From a virus, in the IMG/VR virus record IMGVR_UViG_3300042090_000890, positions 33,915-97,914 of that record: a stretch of 64,000 nucleotides of DNA; one strand, 5' to 3'. The first letter of the stretch is position 1. Each line of letters begins with the position of its first letter. A model generated the notes under the pieces. The model worked only from the letters and a program-made list of their open reading frames with translations, was not told where the DNA came from and made no database searches. Below are positions 1 to 8,541 of the stretch, piece after piece. A program made the position numbers and the translations under genes.

Positions 1-1
1 G

Positions 2-1057
2 TCCCGGATCATCGAGGAAATTTGCAAACGCAATCCAGTGCAGACCACGATAGTCACACCTTCAAAGAACGTGACCAATCAGCTGTTCCGTGAAATGCAA
101 TGGTTATTCGGATCAAAGTTGGTCGGCAAGTACGGCGATGGCAAGCATGACATCCACAAACTTTTCACAGTTTGCACGGCCCAAGCCCTCATGCGCATCG
201 AGCAAGGCTCGGAAGAGTGGGAGTTCTTCTCTGAATGCCAGCAATTCGTGTGGGATGAGTCGCATACGACTCCTGCCAATACGTTCGATGCCGTAGAGCT
301 TGGCCTTCTCAGAAATGTCCCGTACCGCTTCCACGTTTCGGCTACTCAGATGCGACATGACGGCCAGGACATGAAGCTGCGCGGCATCATTGGTCCGATC
401 GTGTACAAAAAGGAATTCAAGGAACTGGTCGACGAAGGCTTCCTCGCCCGCCCGTATTTCAAGGTATTCAACGTCGCCGCCTATGGCTTGGCCAACAACC
501 GCGACATAGCGCGTGAACAGCGGGAACAGCTTTATTTGAACCCGAACGTCAACCGTCTGGCCGCTGAGTTTGCGATCAAGTCCATCGCTCTCGCGAACCG
601 CCCGACGCTCATCCTGCTGGATGAGTTCGTACAGTTTGCGGCGCTACGCCCGTACCTTGGCTCCATACCGTTCGAGTTCTGCCACGGCGGAGCCAACGGC
701 GAAGACAAGAAGGGAACGAAGGTACGCGATATCCTTCCGAGAGAGTTCTGGGAATCCGACGTCGAAGGTGCCGTTGACCGCTTCAATCGTGGTGAGAAGA
801 AACTGTTGGTAGGCACCAAAGCAATATCAACCGGCGTGGACACCAAGCCTGCAGGATGCGTGATCAACCTTCAAGGCGGTCTATCCGAAGTGGCCACGAA
901 GCAGGCGATCGGTCGTGGTACTCGCGTTACGGAGACAAAGAAAGACGTGATCGTGGTCGACTTTCGCGTGGTTGGATCTTCGGCCATGGAACGACATGCA
1001 GATACCCGCGTCGAGATTTACAAGACGATGGGTGATGTCCAGGAGATCACAAAATGA
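2..1057 (+). CDS. SF2 DNA helicase, UvsW-like, 5'-truncated by the window edge
   Basis: C-terminal part of a superfamily 2 helicase; the frame is open from position 2, so the true start and the Walker A motif lie upstream. Visible motifs in order are DESH (motif II, near 260), VSAT (motif III, near 341), GTKAISTGVD (motif V) and QAIGRGTR (motif VI with the arginine finger, near 903). This is the pattern of phage UvsW/Rad25-like helicases, which unwind branched DNA in recombination, replication and repair. The GTG at 38 is internal. The stop overlaps the next start as ATGA, so it is translationally coupled to the sigma-like gene. The family assignment is firm. The UvsW role is inferred from the phage context. 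Confidence 0.85.
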   Translation, partial: SRIIEEICKRNPVQTTIVTPSKNVTNQLFREMQWLFGSKLVGKYGDGKHDIHKLFTVCTAQALMRIEQGSEEWEFFSECQQFVWDESHTTPANTFDAVELGLLRNVPYRFHVSATQMRHDGQDMKLRGIIGPIVYKKEFKELVDEGFLARPYFKVFNVAAYGLANNRDIAREQREQLYLNPNVNRLAAEFAIKSIALANRPTLILLDEFVQFAALRPYLGSIPFEFCHGGANGEDKKGTKVRDILPREFWESDVEGAVDRFNRGEKKLLVGTKAISTGVDTKPAGCVINLQGGLSEVATKQAIGRGTRVTETKKDVIVVDFRVVGSSAMERHADTRVEIYKTMGDVQEITK

Positions 1058-2139
1058 TCGATCAGCCGGAAGAGCACATCAAGCGTGATTTGTACAACCA
1101 GTTCCGGCACGAAATGAATCTGGTCCTGCGCGAGAATGACGAATCGAACGGACAATCCCAAAAAGTTCTGTTGAACGAGCTTTTCAAACTCGAACGAGAG
1201 TTCAAGAAGCTGATGCTGATGAACGAGCACGGAGCGATTACGTACAAGAAGTTCATCGAGTTTATCCTCGGCGATAAGTCCGAAGGCGGCAAGGGCAACA
1301 AGCTGTCGATCCGCCCGTACTTCCGAGAACGGCAGGACACGTTCTCGAACAAAGTATTTCCGATTCTGGACCGTTTTGCAGAAGCCCAGGAAGCCAAAAA
1401 GCCGGTCGACAAAGAAGCTAAGTCGATGCACCACTTTCGCATCAACTACCTCTTCGTGCGATGGGTACTCGACAAGTCGCCTGCGGGTACGCTCAATTAT
1501 CGCGGGCCGAACAAGCGTAAGATGAAGATTTTGCACGATAAAATAGTGCATATACGTCATTTGTTGTGCGAGAATAATCTACCACTCGCGCTTAACCGAA
1601 CGGCCTTATTCTTTTCGAAGATTCCACCGAGCCATGCTCAGTACATGGATCTGGTTCAGGACTCCGCCAAAGGACTTTTGGAAGCGATCGACAACTTCGT
1701 GCCGCCGTACAAGACTGTCTTCCGATCGGTTGCAATCGGTCGGATAGGCTTGAATATGTCGGAAGACGTCGGCGCTTCGCTCGTCAAACTTCCGCCGAAG
1801 GACAAGCGTATCCTGTACCGGGTCCGGAAAGCAAAACAAAAGAACGTCGACATTTCCGACAAAGACTTGCAAGCATTCGTTGGCGAGAGCTTCAAAGGCA
1901 CCACTTCCGCTGAGATAGAAATGATCGAGGCGGCTTCCAACCAAGTCGTTTCTATTGATGCCAAGGACGAGCATTCGAGGCCTATGTCAGAGACCATCGC
2001 GGACCCGACCAGCATCGAGGATCACGTAGAACGTACCGAGGTAGCCAACCAGCTCCTCGTACAGCTCAATAAGCTCAAGGTGATAGAGAAGAAAGTTTTG
2101 TTGATGAAAACCGGCGAAATATACGGTATCTTCGAGTAG
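1054..2139 (+). CDS. Phage sigma-70-family transcription factor lacking region 4.2
   Basis: 361 residues. Residues about 163-247 resemble sigma region 2: an ENNLPLALNR helix, DLVQDSAKGLLEAIDNF (region 2.2, core RNA polymerase binding) and an FRSV..GRIGLNM stretch (2.3-2.4, -10 recognition). Residues 248-285 resemble region 3. Residues 330-358 look like region 4.1, ending at GEIYGIFE and a stop. The helix-turn-helix of region 4.2, which contacts the -35 element, is missing. The N-terminal 160 residues are unrecognised. By analogy with T4 gp55 this should redirect host RNA polymerase to late promoters. The CCTAATCTT boxes before the structural genes are the obvious candidate target. ATGA overlap with the helicase gene. 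The sigma identity comes from reading the pattern and was not searched. Confidence 0.65.
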   Translation: MIDQPEEHIKRDLYNQFRHEMNLVLRENDESNGQSQKVLLNELFKLEREFKKLMLMNEHGAITYKKFIEFILGDKSEGGKGNKLSIRPYFRERQDTFSNKVFPILDRFAEAQEAKKPVDKEAKSMHHFRINYLFVRWVLDKSPAGTLNYRGPNKRKMKILHDKIVHIRHLLCENNLPLALNRTALFFSKIPPSHAQYMDLVQDSAKGLLEAIDNFVPPYKTVFRSVAIGRIGLNMSEDVGASLVKLPPKDKRILYRVRKAKQKNVDISDKDLQAFVGESFKGTTSAEIEMIEAASNQVVSIDAKDEHSRPMSETIADPTSIEDHVERTEVANQLLVQLNKLKVIEKKVLLMKTGEIYGIFE

Positions 2140-2147
2140 GAGGAATT

Positions 2148-2459
2148 ATGGCGCTTTTTACCAAGAAGGGCGAGCTGGCGATCACAAAGCCAGAGTTTAA
2201 GAAAATCGAGGCTGAAGTGGTCGGCGGCATGGCTCGCATCTCTCAGCGCATAGCGGTGACCGAAGCGGTCCTCGTGATGAACTACAATTTCCAAGGCGTT
2301 GAATTGCGTGCAGGCGACAAGATCCTGTTGCGCGGCGACTCCGGCCTAACCAAATGGGCTGCCAACGAACTGCGGCTCGAAACCGGCGAAGTGTTCGTCC
2401 TCTGTCCGGAAGATGTCGTACTTGGATATCGCACCTTGGTGGTTGGGCATGGAGGATAA
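2148..2459 (+). CDS. Small hypothetical protein, possibly GroES-like
   Basis: 103 residues, preceded by a strong ribosome binding site (AGGAGG at 2139-2144). No confident family. The C-terminal half (GDKILLRGD ... GEVFVLCPEDVVLGY) has the spacing of a small beta barrel and faintly recalls the GroES/T4 gp31 co-chaperonin pattern, in which a short beta strand is followed by an E-D-D/V-x-x-V ending. I rate that resemblance as weak. It sits between the sigma-like factor and the nuclease gene and overlaps the nuclease start, so it belongs to the same operon. Confidence 0.7.
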   Translation: MALFTKKGELAITKPEFKKIEAEVVGGMARISQRIAVTEAVLVMNYNFQGVELRAGDKILLRGDSGLTKWAANELRLETGEVFVLCPEDVVLGYRTLVVGHGG

Positions 2460-3507
2460 AATCAACAGGTACCACATTGTCATACCGGTCGGCGACCCGC
2501 ACATCCGCAAGGAAGATATTCCGGAAGCAAAGAAGTTCATAAAGTGGCTCATCAAAAGTGCGTTCAATCTTTACGAGAACACGGGCGATAAGATACTTGT
2601 GCTGTTCATGGGCGACCAACTGAATGACTTTGGCATAGCCAGAGCTGAAGTGCTAGAATTTTGGAAATGGGCCTATGACGAATTTAAGCCGGTAAAAGGC
2701 GCCGTAGACACAATGTCTCTGATCGGCAACCACGACATGAACCAAGAGGAGTCCGCTTCGACCATGTCCGTGTATGATCAGCGCACTATTCTAGCCGGTA
2801 GAGAACCAGTGTTCATAAACAATACCGCAGCCGCTATTGGGTTCGTTCGCAGTGAAGATGTTTTTCGCGCTCACGTCATTCAAGCGTACAACGCGGGAGC
2901 CAGGACTATTTTTTGCCACGCCGAATTTGAAGGATCGCAGTACGAGTCCGGCACATACGCGCCGAACGGTTTCAAACTTGACCGGTATCCAGACGACTTG
3001 TCGTTCATCACCGGCCACATTCACAAGCAACAGCAGTTCGGCAAGGTATGGTGCGTCGGTACGCCGCGTCACTTGACGAAATCCGATATAGGCGAAGTCA
3101 AAGGCGTAAACGCTTTGAATCTCACGAATGGCGTTACACTGTTCTCGCCGACGCCGGAAGATGTGTTCGAGTCGTTCAAATCGATCGTCCTCGAAGAATC
3201 ACCTACGTTTGACGAGAAGGTGATAAAAGACATTAAGGACTCGACCAAGGTGTACATCGAGATCAAAGGCTCTCGCGACTTCTGTAAGAAAATCGCTCGA
3301 CTGATTCCGTCTCTGTGCAAGGTTCGGTCGACGTACACTGATCTTGAAAGAACGGCCACGGTTAAAGAATCCGAAGGCATTCCGAAGACATTCGCGAAGT
3401 TTTCGGACGAGTATTTCAAGACGCACAATGTGCCGGACCACGTCAAGAAAGCTATTTTGGACAAAGTGTTTAAGAGATGTCCGTCTTTAAAGGATGGTGT
3501 ACGATGA
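2449..3507 (+). CDS. Mre11/SbcD/gp47-like metallophosphoesterase
   Basis: 352 residues from the ATG at 2449. All calcineurin-like phosphoesterase motifs are present: GDPH (residues 15-18), GDQLND (55-60), GNHD (93-96), a CHAEFEG motif and GHIH (189-192). These residues bind two metal ions. Proteins of this type in phages are the nuclease subunit of the gp46/gp47 (Rad50/Mre11) recombination complex. The partner ATPase is not in this window. An upstream in-frame ATG at 2413 would overlap the preceding gene by 47 nt. I prefer 2449 because a GGTGG lies about 7 nt upstream and the catalytic fold begins almost at once. The C-terminal 120 residues are unassigned and could be the ATPase-binding part. 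Confidence 0.85.
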   Translation: MEDKINRYHIVIPVGDPHIRKEDIPEAKKFIKWLIKSAFNLYENTGDKILVLFMGDQLNDFGIARAEVLEFWKWAYDEFKPVKGAVDTMSLIGNHDMNQEESASTMSVYDQRTILAGREPVFINNTAAAIGFVRSEDVFRAHVIQAYNAGARTIFCHAEFEGSQYESGTYAPNGFKLDRYPDDLSFITGHIHKQQQFGKVWCVGTPRHLTKSDIGEVKGVNALNLTNGVTLFSPTPEDVFESFKSIVLEESPTFDEKVIKDIKDSTKVYIEIKGSRDFCKKIARLIPSLCKVRSTYTDLERTATVKESEGIPKTFAKFSDEYFKTHNVPDHVKKAILDKVFKRCPSLKDGVR

Positions 3508-3827
3508 GCGACGTCAAAGCTACCGTAGAAGAGCAGCTGCAGCTGTTAAAAGGCATGACGGTCAGAACCGGCATGATCCACGAGGCGCAAGCCCTCCAGC
3601 TCAGAAACTGGCCTATGCTAATTCCAAGCGTATCCAAAGCAGAGGCACGCGTCGACACAGAACTGCAGACGGTCACGTTCGTGTGTAAGGCGAATAGGCT
3701 GTACTCGAACAAGAAAACAAAGTTGCTGTACAAGAACATCGGCGAGTGGGTACGCAACCTACTCTGGAACGAGACTCGCGTAGTCATCGAAATCAACGGC
3801 AAGAAGGTCTTCGACACGGCCAATTGA
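3504..3827 (+). CDS. Hypothetical phage protein
   Basis: 107 residues. I chose the ATG at 3504 because it forms an ATGA overlap with the nuclease stop; the longer frame from 3477 runs into that gene. The N-terminus is helical and the C-terminal half has alternating basic and hydrophobic stretches (KKTKLLYKNIGEW, RVVIEINGKK). No motif that I recognise. It ends the helicase-sigma-nuclease unit, 22 nt before the next start. Confidence 0.7.
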   Translation: MSDVKATVEEQLQLLKGMTVRTGMIHEAQALQLRNWPMLIPSVSKAEARVDTELQTVTFVCKANRLYSNKKTKLLYKNIGEWVRNLLWNETRVVIEINGKKVFDTAN

Positions 3828-3837
3828 TGATTTTCGG

Positions 3838-3843
3838 TATAAT
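3838..3843 (+). promoter_or_regulatory. Perfect TATAAT -10 box close to the small-terminase start
   Basis: TATAAT lies 5 nt before the ATG at 3849. No TTGACA-like box is found at the usual 16-18 nt. If it is active, transcription would begin at or next to the start codon and give a leaderless mRNA; the ATG has only GAGGT directly in front of it. The box may be coincidental. Confidence 0.35.
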
Positions 3844-3848
3844 GAGGT

Positions 3849-4505
3849 ATGTCGAGCGAAAAAGGCCTCCAATTATACCGACCTGACGATTACGTGACGC
3901 TTGCGAAAGCTGACCTTTCGCCGGAAGATCAAATAATTCTGACAGCTTACGTCGAAAAAGGCGGTCACCCGCTGTCACCGGTCGTGTCGACGAATATGTT
4001 CGAGTTGTTTTTGAACGGTTCGGATGCCCACGAGATCCACCGCCTCAACAGCGCGTTCCCTCTCGGCGCGATCATGGATGCCCAGATCCGTTACAAGTGG
4101 ACCGCCGCCCGCGACGCGGACGCGCTCGCCCGCCAGAGCAAAATGCGAGATACCGTTATGCGGGCGCAGGTCGCTACGACTGAGCTGATGTCTGACATGC
4201 TGGTAGCGGCCAACAAGCAACACAGCGACAAGCTCAAGAAATTCATCCAGACCGGCGACGAGAAGGATTTGGATGGCGCGCTGAATATCGAATCCCTGCA
4301 CAGCTTGCTAAAGATCACCGAAGGGTTGCTCAAAATTACCGGCCAAGACCGTGTGTCAAAGGTCAAGACAGAGAATACGCAGAACTTGAACGTCAGCTTG
4401 ACCGGCGCCGGGCCGTCCAATGACCTTTCGGACGAAGAGGCTGGTCGAATCCTTGAGATTCTGTCTGATGCAAAGCGGAGGAAAAATGCTGAGTCCAAAA
4501 AATAG
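3849..4505 (+). CDS. Probable terminase small subunit
   Basis: 218 residues, two genes upstream of the large terminase, which is the normal place for the small subunit that recognises DNA for packaging. Residues about 48-80 (NMFELFLNGSDAHEIHRLN then FPLGAIMDAQIRYKW) read as a helix-turn-helix-like segment of the kind that binds the packaging site. The middle is long amphipathic helix suited to oligomerisation and the tail is Lys-rich. There is no direct sequence signature, so the call rests on position, size and predicted fold. Alternative: another DNA-binding head-assembly protein. Confidence 0.5.
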   Translation: MSSEKGLQLYRPDDYVTLAKADLSPEDQIILTAYVEKGGHPLSPVVSTNMFELFLNGSDAHEIHRLNSAFPLGAIMDAQIRYKWTAARDADALARQSKMRDTVMRAQVATTELMSDMLVAANKQHSDKLKKFIQTGDEKDLDGALNIESLHSLLKITEGLLKITGQDRVSKVKTENTQNLNVSLTGAGPSNDLSDEEAGRILEILSDAKRRKNAESKK

Positions 4506-4947
4506 GATTCTAGTATGGCAAGTGAAAAATAAAATCTTCCAAAAGTTGTATAAATTTTTGGTATGGGCTTTCGGCATGGAAAGCGAGATCATCGATGTGC
4601 TCAATCGAGCCAGAGGCGAGATCACTGGCCTCCGTGCCGACAAGGAAAAGCTGGAGAAACAGGTTGTACTGCACGACCGTGGCACTTCCCTCGACGTACG
4701 TTCGTCACTCGCGGCTATCGATCTCGATTCGCTCGGAGAGATCATTTGGATAACGGTCGGCGACGAGCGCATGCTTAGGGCTGACGTCTTCAATCAGATA
4801 CGAGACTATTACAACACTCACGGAAAAGGTCACTCGATCTTGTTGGTCACTGGCCCGAACGTGACGTTCAAGTCTCTCACGGACGGAGATTTAGAAGAAG
4901 CTGGGCTTCGCCGACTTTCGAGGCTTGAGCGCATAGGCTTACGATGA
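4486..4947 (+). CDS. Hypothetical protein with a coiled-coil segment
   Basis: 153 residues from the ATG at 4486, which has GGAGG at 4477-4481. It overlaps the previous gene by 20 nt and the large terminase by ATGA. A basic, hydrophobic N-terminus (KNKIFQKLYKFLVWAFG) is followed by a short coiled coil (RARGEITGLRADKEKLEKQ) and a mixed alpha/beta part containing EIIWITVGDERML. The N-terminal stretch is AT-rich compared with its neighbours. Function unknown. Its place between the terminase genes suggests a role in packaging. Confidence 0.6.
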   Translation: MLSPKNRILVWQVKNKIFQKLYKFLVWAFGMESEIIDVLNRARGEITGLRADKEKLEKQVVLHDRGTSLDVRSSLAAIDLDSLGEIIWITVGDERMLRADVFNQIRDYYNTHGKGHSILLVTGPNVTFKSLTDGDLEEAGLRRLSRLERIGLR

Positions 4948-6851
4948 GTGTTTCCCGACCGGTCGATCCACATTTAGCTCAGACATTTCTAAAGCGCTTC
5001 ACGAGCCCGAAGCACGCTAAGACGTGGATTCACAATTTCCTCGATCTGGACTTCCCGGATTCGTGGGTAGACCCAGATTCGAATTCGAGTCCGGTGCATT
5101 GGCTATACGAAACGTACAAGATGTACGAGGCCAATATGGGCCACACGTCTCCGAGCACGATCGTGATTTCCTCGCGGGAGTCGTACAAGACACTTTCAGA
5201 AGCGGCGTTCGCAATCATCATGATGGTCCAATTCGGCGCCTCGATCGCTCATATGGCCGCTATCGTACCGCAGGCGACCGCCGCGCAGAATTACATTTCC
5301 ATGTTCATCGACAAGATCAAACCGTATCTGGAATACCACAAGATCGAGTTGGACTCGTCGAACGCAAAGGAAATCAGTTTAAAGCTGAATCCCGGCACGC
5401 CGGAAGAGAAACAGGCGTACATGAAGATCATCGTTTGCACCGTTACCGGCGCGAACAGTTCGCATACGAACATCTTCACGATCGACGAGATCGATACGAT
5501 CCGGTCTCGCGAGCAGCTGCGCGCCTACAAAGAAGCGGAGTACATTCCTGGAGTGTTCAACGGCCAGCATCCGGTTACGATCAAAACATCGACATTGAAA
5601 TTCCCTGGCGGACTATTTACCAAAGAGATGGAGAAGGCCCAGAAGTCCGGCCATCGCGTATTCCGGTGGAATATCATCGACATCACTGAGAAGTGTCAAT
5701 CGGCCCGACATCTGCCGGACAAGCCAAAGCAGTTCGTGTATGTTGCTCGCAGCCTGCCGCTTCGGACCATCACGGAAATCGAATATGCGAATCTGATCGA
5801 AAAGGAAAAAGAAGGTTTCGACCGTGTCGAGGCGTACGAAGGTTGCCTCAAGTGTCCTCTTCTTCCGGTGTGCCGCACCCGTTTAGCGCACCGCTCCGAA
5901 AAGGATGTTGGCGGTTTGTGGAAGCCGATCGATTTTACAATCTCACAGTTCGACAAAGACCCGGACCTGGCCGAAGCTCAGCTGATGTGCTGGAAGCCTT
6001 CGTCCGCTGGTATGGTTTATCCCCGATTCGTCGATCTCGCCGATGGGACCGGCAACACGTACAGTCTTAAGCAGGCGTGGGAAGTTTACACCGGAGAAAA
6101 AGCGCCGACAGGCCTCGTGTTCCCGCACCTGATCGAGTTCATGCTCAGCAAAGGTATTCGGTTCTATGCCGGTGTCGATTGGGGCACCACACATGCCTTC
6201 GCGATTTCGGTGTCCGCCAAGATGCCAAATGGCGAATGGTGGTTGGTAGACGGATATTCCGTACCGCAGCTCGAATTCGCCCAGATGATGGCGCTCGCGA
6301 TAGAAGTCCGGGACATGTACCGCGTCGCGCAGTGGTTCGCGGATACATCGGAGCCGATGTTCATCAAAGAATTCAAGAACGCCCGCATGCCATGCAAGAA
6401 GTTCACGAAGGATGTCTTCGGAGGCATCTCAGCTGTTCGCGGTCGGATTATCAACGCCCGCAACCGTCGGTTCTTGAAAGTCATCAAGCACGACCGAACT
6501 GAGCTGTTCATCAAGATGTTTGCGGAGCACTGCTTTAAACTGGATACCCTCGGCAATCTGACGAAGGACCCGGACGATGGTGAGTACGCAGATATCGCTG
6601 ACTCAGTGCGGTATCAAGCCCAGAACCTGTACAAGATTTCCAAGATCAATACTCCCCCGCCGCCGCAGCCGGTCAACCCGTTCGAACAGTTCTTTGCACA
6701 GACTCCTACTCCGGAAAAGCACTTTCAGGATTGGCAGACCCAGAAAAGACAGGTTTTGGACGGCGGAGACACCTCCGCAGGTTTGAAGGGAAAGTCGGCT
6801 GACGGGAACGTTATATGGGACTTTGGCACCGAAGAGGGTGCCGATGATTAG
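4944..6851 (+). CDS. Terminase large subunit (packaging ATPase and nuclease)
   Basis: 635 residues, with the usual two-domain layout. The ATPase domain has a deviant Walker A, SSRESYKT with K82, and a Walker B with catalytic glutamate, FTIDEID (D181, E182). The nuclease domain has the RNase H-like acidic triad GVDWGTT (D412), FADTSEP (D467) and DIADSVRY (D550/D553). It uses ATP to pump DNA through the portal and cuts concatemers. Between the domains is a Cys cluster, C301-x2-C304-x5-C310, that could bind zinc or an iron-sulphur cluster. The C-terminal 60 residues are Pro/Gln-rich. ATGA overlap upstream. The stop codon is followed at once by a CCTAATCTT box. Confidence 0.93.
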   Translation: MSVSRPVDPHLAQTFLKRFTSPKHAKTWIHNFLDLDFPDSWVDPDSNSSPVHWLYETYKMYEANMGHTSPSTIVISSRESYKTLSEAAFAIIMMVQFGASIAHMAAIVPQATAAQNYISMFIDKIKPYLEYHKIELDSSNAKEISLKLNPGTPEEKQAYMKIIVCTVTGANSSHTNIFTIDEIDTIRSREQLRAYKEAEYIPGVFNGQHPVTIKTSTLKFPGGLFTKEMEKAQKSGHRVFRWNIIDITEKCQSARHLPDKPKQFVYVARSLPLRTITEIEYANLIEKEKEGFDRVEAYEGCLKCPLLPVCRTRLAHRSEKDVGGLWKPIDFTISQFDKDPDLAEAQLMCWKPSSAGMVYPRFVDLADGTGNTYSLKQAWEVYTGEKAPTGLVFPHLIEFMLSKGIRFYAGVDWGTTHAFAISVSAKMPNGEWWLVDGYSVPQLEFAQMMALAIEVRDMYRVAQWFADTSEPMFIKEFKNARMPCKKFTKDVFGGISAVRGRIINARNRRFLKVIKHDRTELFIKMFAEHCFKLDTLGNLTKDPDDGEYADIADSVRYQAQNLYKISKINTPPPPQPVNPFEQFFAQTPTPEKHFQDWQTQKRQVLDGGDTSAGLKGKSADGNVIWDFGTEEGADD

Positions 6852-6860
6852 CCTAATCTT
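6852..6860 (+). promoter_or_regulatory. CCTAATCTT box, candidate late promoter
   Basis: Exact copy directly after the terminase TAG stop, 38 nt before the next ATG. It shares the 15-nt GATTAGCCTAATCTT with the copy at 11622. A TATAAT also lies downstream at 6868-6873, so a host-type -10 cannot be excluded here. Confidence 0.6.
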
Positions 6861-6898
6861 CAAGGAATATAATGCCTTGAGATTTCAAAGAGGTAAAT

Positions 6899-8533
6899 AT
6901 GCACCAGAATTCAAATGATTGCCCGGACAGTATACTGAACATGATGGTCAGTATGCTTTGCTACCAGGACGGCCAAGTTACCGACAATCCGCACCAGCGT
7001 GCGTTCGATTATCGGCTCCGCCTTGAAAGCATCGGATGTAAGAACCCGTACGGCAACGAAGTCCTGATAGGCCCCGGCCAGTCGTTCTCGCTATTTTCCA
7101 GCGTCATTGCTACCGGGCTGACCGGCAGCTCGATCGTGAACATGGACCCGCAATCGCCGCCGGAGTCGATTTACCGGTTGTCGGTATCATCCGGCACGAC
7201 GAATAATTTCCGCACCGGTCGCACGGTGTCTGATCTCGCAGGTTGCACGGTCACGGTCAACAACAACGCCGTCGCCGTATTCCAATTCACTGGAGCTAAC
7301 TACACGAATAACAACCAGAATTTCTCGGCCAATGCTGCAATCGTAGCCGGTACGACATTGATCGCAACCGGCACGGGCGCGCCAGCTTTCAACGCGTATC
7401 AGATGACAACTGCACCGGCAAATGCTACGGCAGGCGCCGTATACCAAGATGCTCTGAACACCAATCAGCGATATACCGTCGAGCAGACGGTCTCAGGCGG
7501 TACGACCTTGATTGCTTCCGGCCCGACACCGCCCGAATCGACTTTTGCGATCACGTGCAGCCCGGCATCAGCATCCGCAGGCGCGGTTTACCAGCTGAAC
7601 GGCCATCATTACCACGTCACCACCACGATTACAGGCGGTGCGTTGCTTACGGCTACTGGCTACACACAGCCGCCTGCGTCCGGCGTTTTGACGTATGTGT
7701 CCGGTACCGGTGACCCGACGATCACATATTCCTCGTTTACGCTCTCAGGCTCTCTGACACTTTTTTCTGGTACCGGCGATGGAACGATTACGTATTCAGG
7801 ATACGTCCCGGTCGGATTGCTGACTCTCGACAGCGGCGTGGGCGATTCTTTGATCATTTACACGTCTGTCACGGCTGTCGGAAATCAGTACACGTTCACG
7901 GTTAACCCGGCGAATGCTTCCGTTCCGAACATCAGTACGGTGCAGGTCGGCGACATTATGCGCATCAACGGCCAGATGGGTTATGATACTCCGCCTTATG
8001 CGTTTAATCCAATAAATTCAGGCAGTTGGATCATCATCGCTGTCTCCGGAACCACAGTCCAAGCGGTTCGTCCGGCGGGAACAGCGTTCCAAGCCGTCCA
8101 AGAAACACCTCCCGGCCCAACCGTCAACGATGTGATGTTCTACGCGAACGACAAGGTCATGCCCGGTATGATGTTCCAGATTACCGGCACATTCAGCCCA
8201 GTCACCCAGCGCACATACACCGTCCTTGATTCCACTCCGAACTTCATCCAGTTCTGTTCGACGCAGCCGATTCCTAAAGAGGACGGACTGACTTTTGTGC
8301 CAGGCACTGCAACTTTTTATACAGGCGTCAAGAAAATGGTGTATGTTGAGGTTGATCAGCCATGCGCGGCCCAGTTCAATGGACAGGTCGACGTGCTGAA
8401 CATGATCACACCGATCAAGCCAGGCTCAAGAAATTTGAGAGGCTTTTTAACAAAGATGGGCGAAACGTACAGCTGTACGGTCGTCAACACTTCGGTGAAT
8501 CAGGCGCACGTTAAGTTTTTTACAGTCGAGTAA
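6899..8533 (+). CDS. Putative virion structural protein with beta repeats
   Basis: 544 residues between terminase and portal. It is rich in Thr, Ser, Gly and Ala, has few charges and is largely beta in character, as in phage surface or decoration proteins. Residues about 265-330 hold three tandem units built on SGTGDPTITY, SGTGDGTITY and SGVGDSLIIY. An earlier pair of longer units (ANATAGAVYQ and ASASAGAVYQ) is also visible. The ribosome binding site is AGAGG, about 6 nt before the ATG at 6899. A CCTAATCTT box and a TATAAT lie upstream, so the gene starts a transcription unit. A head-fibre or decoration role is plausible but unproven. Confidence 0.6.
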   Translation: MHQNSNDCPDSILNMMVSMLCYQDGQVTDNPHQRAFDYRLRLESIGCKNPYGNEVLIGPGQSFSLFSSVIATGLTGSSIVNMDPQSPPESIYRLSVSSGTTNNFRTGRTVSDLAGCTVTVNNNAVAVFQFTGANYTNNNQNFSANAAIVAGTTLIATGTGAPAFNAYQMTTAPANATAGAVYQDALNTNQRYTVEQTVSGGTTLIASGPTPPESTFAITCSPASASAGAVYQLNGHHYHVTTTITGGALLTATGYTQPPASGVLTYVSGTGDPTITYSSFTLSGSLTLFSGTGDGTITYSGYVPVGLLTLDSGVGDSLIIYTSVTAVGNQYTFTVNPANASVPNISTVQVGDIMRINGQMGYDTPPYAFNPINSGSWIIIAVSGTTVQAVRPAGTAFQAVQETPPGPTVNDVMFYANDKVMPGMMFQITGTFSPVTQRTYTVLDSTPNFIQFCSTQPIPKEDGLTFVPGTATFYTGVKKMVYVEVDQPCAAQFNGQVDVLNMITPIKPGSRNLRGFLTKMGETYSCTVVNTSVNQAHVKFFTVE

Positions 8534-8541
8534 GGTGACGA

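Noticed and set aside
6847-6857. ATTAGCCTAAT palindrome as the real signal at the late boxes
   Set aside because: The left half comes from the TAG stop and is present at only three of ten sites. CCTAATCTT is the part that recurs.
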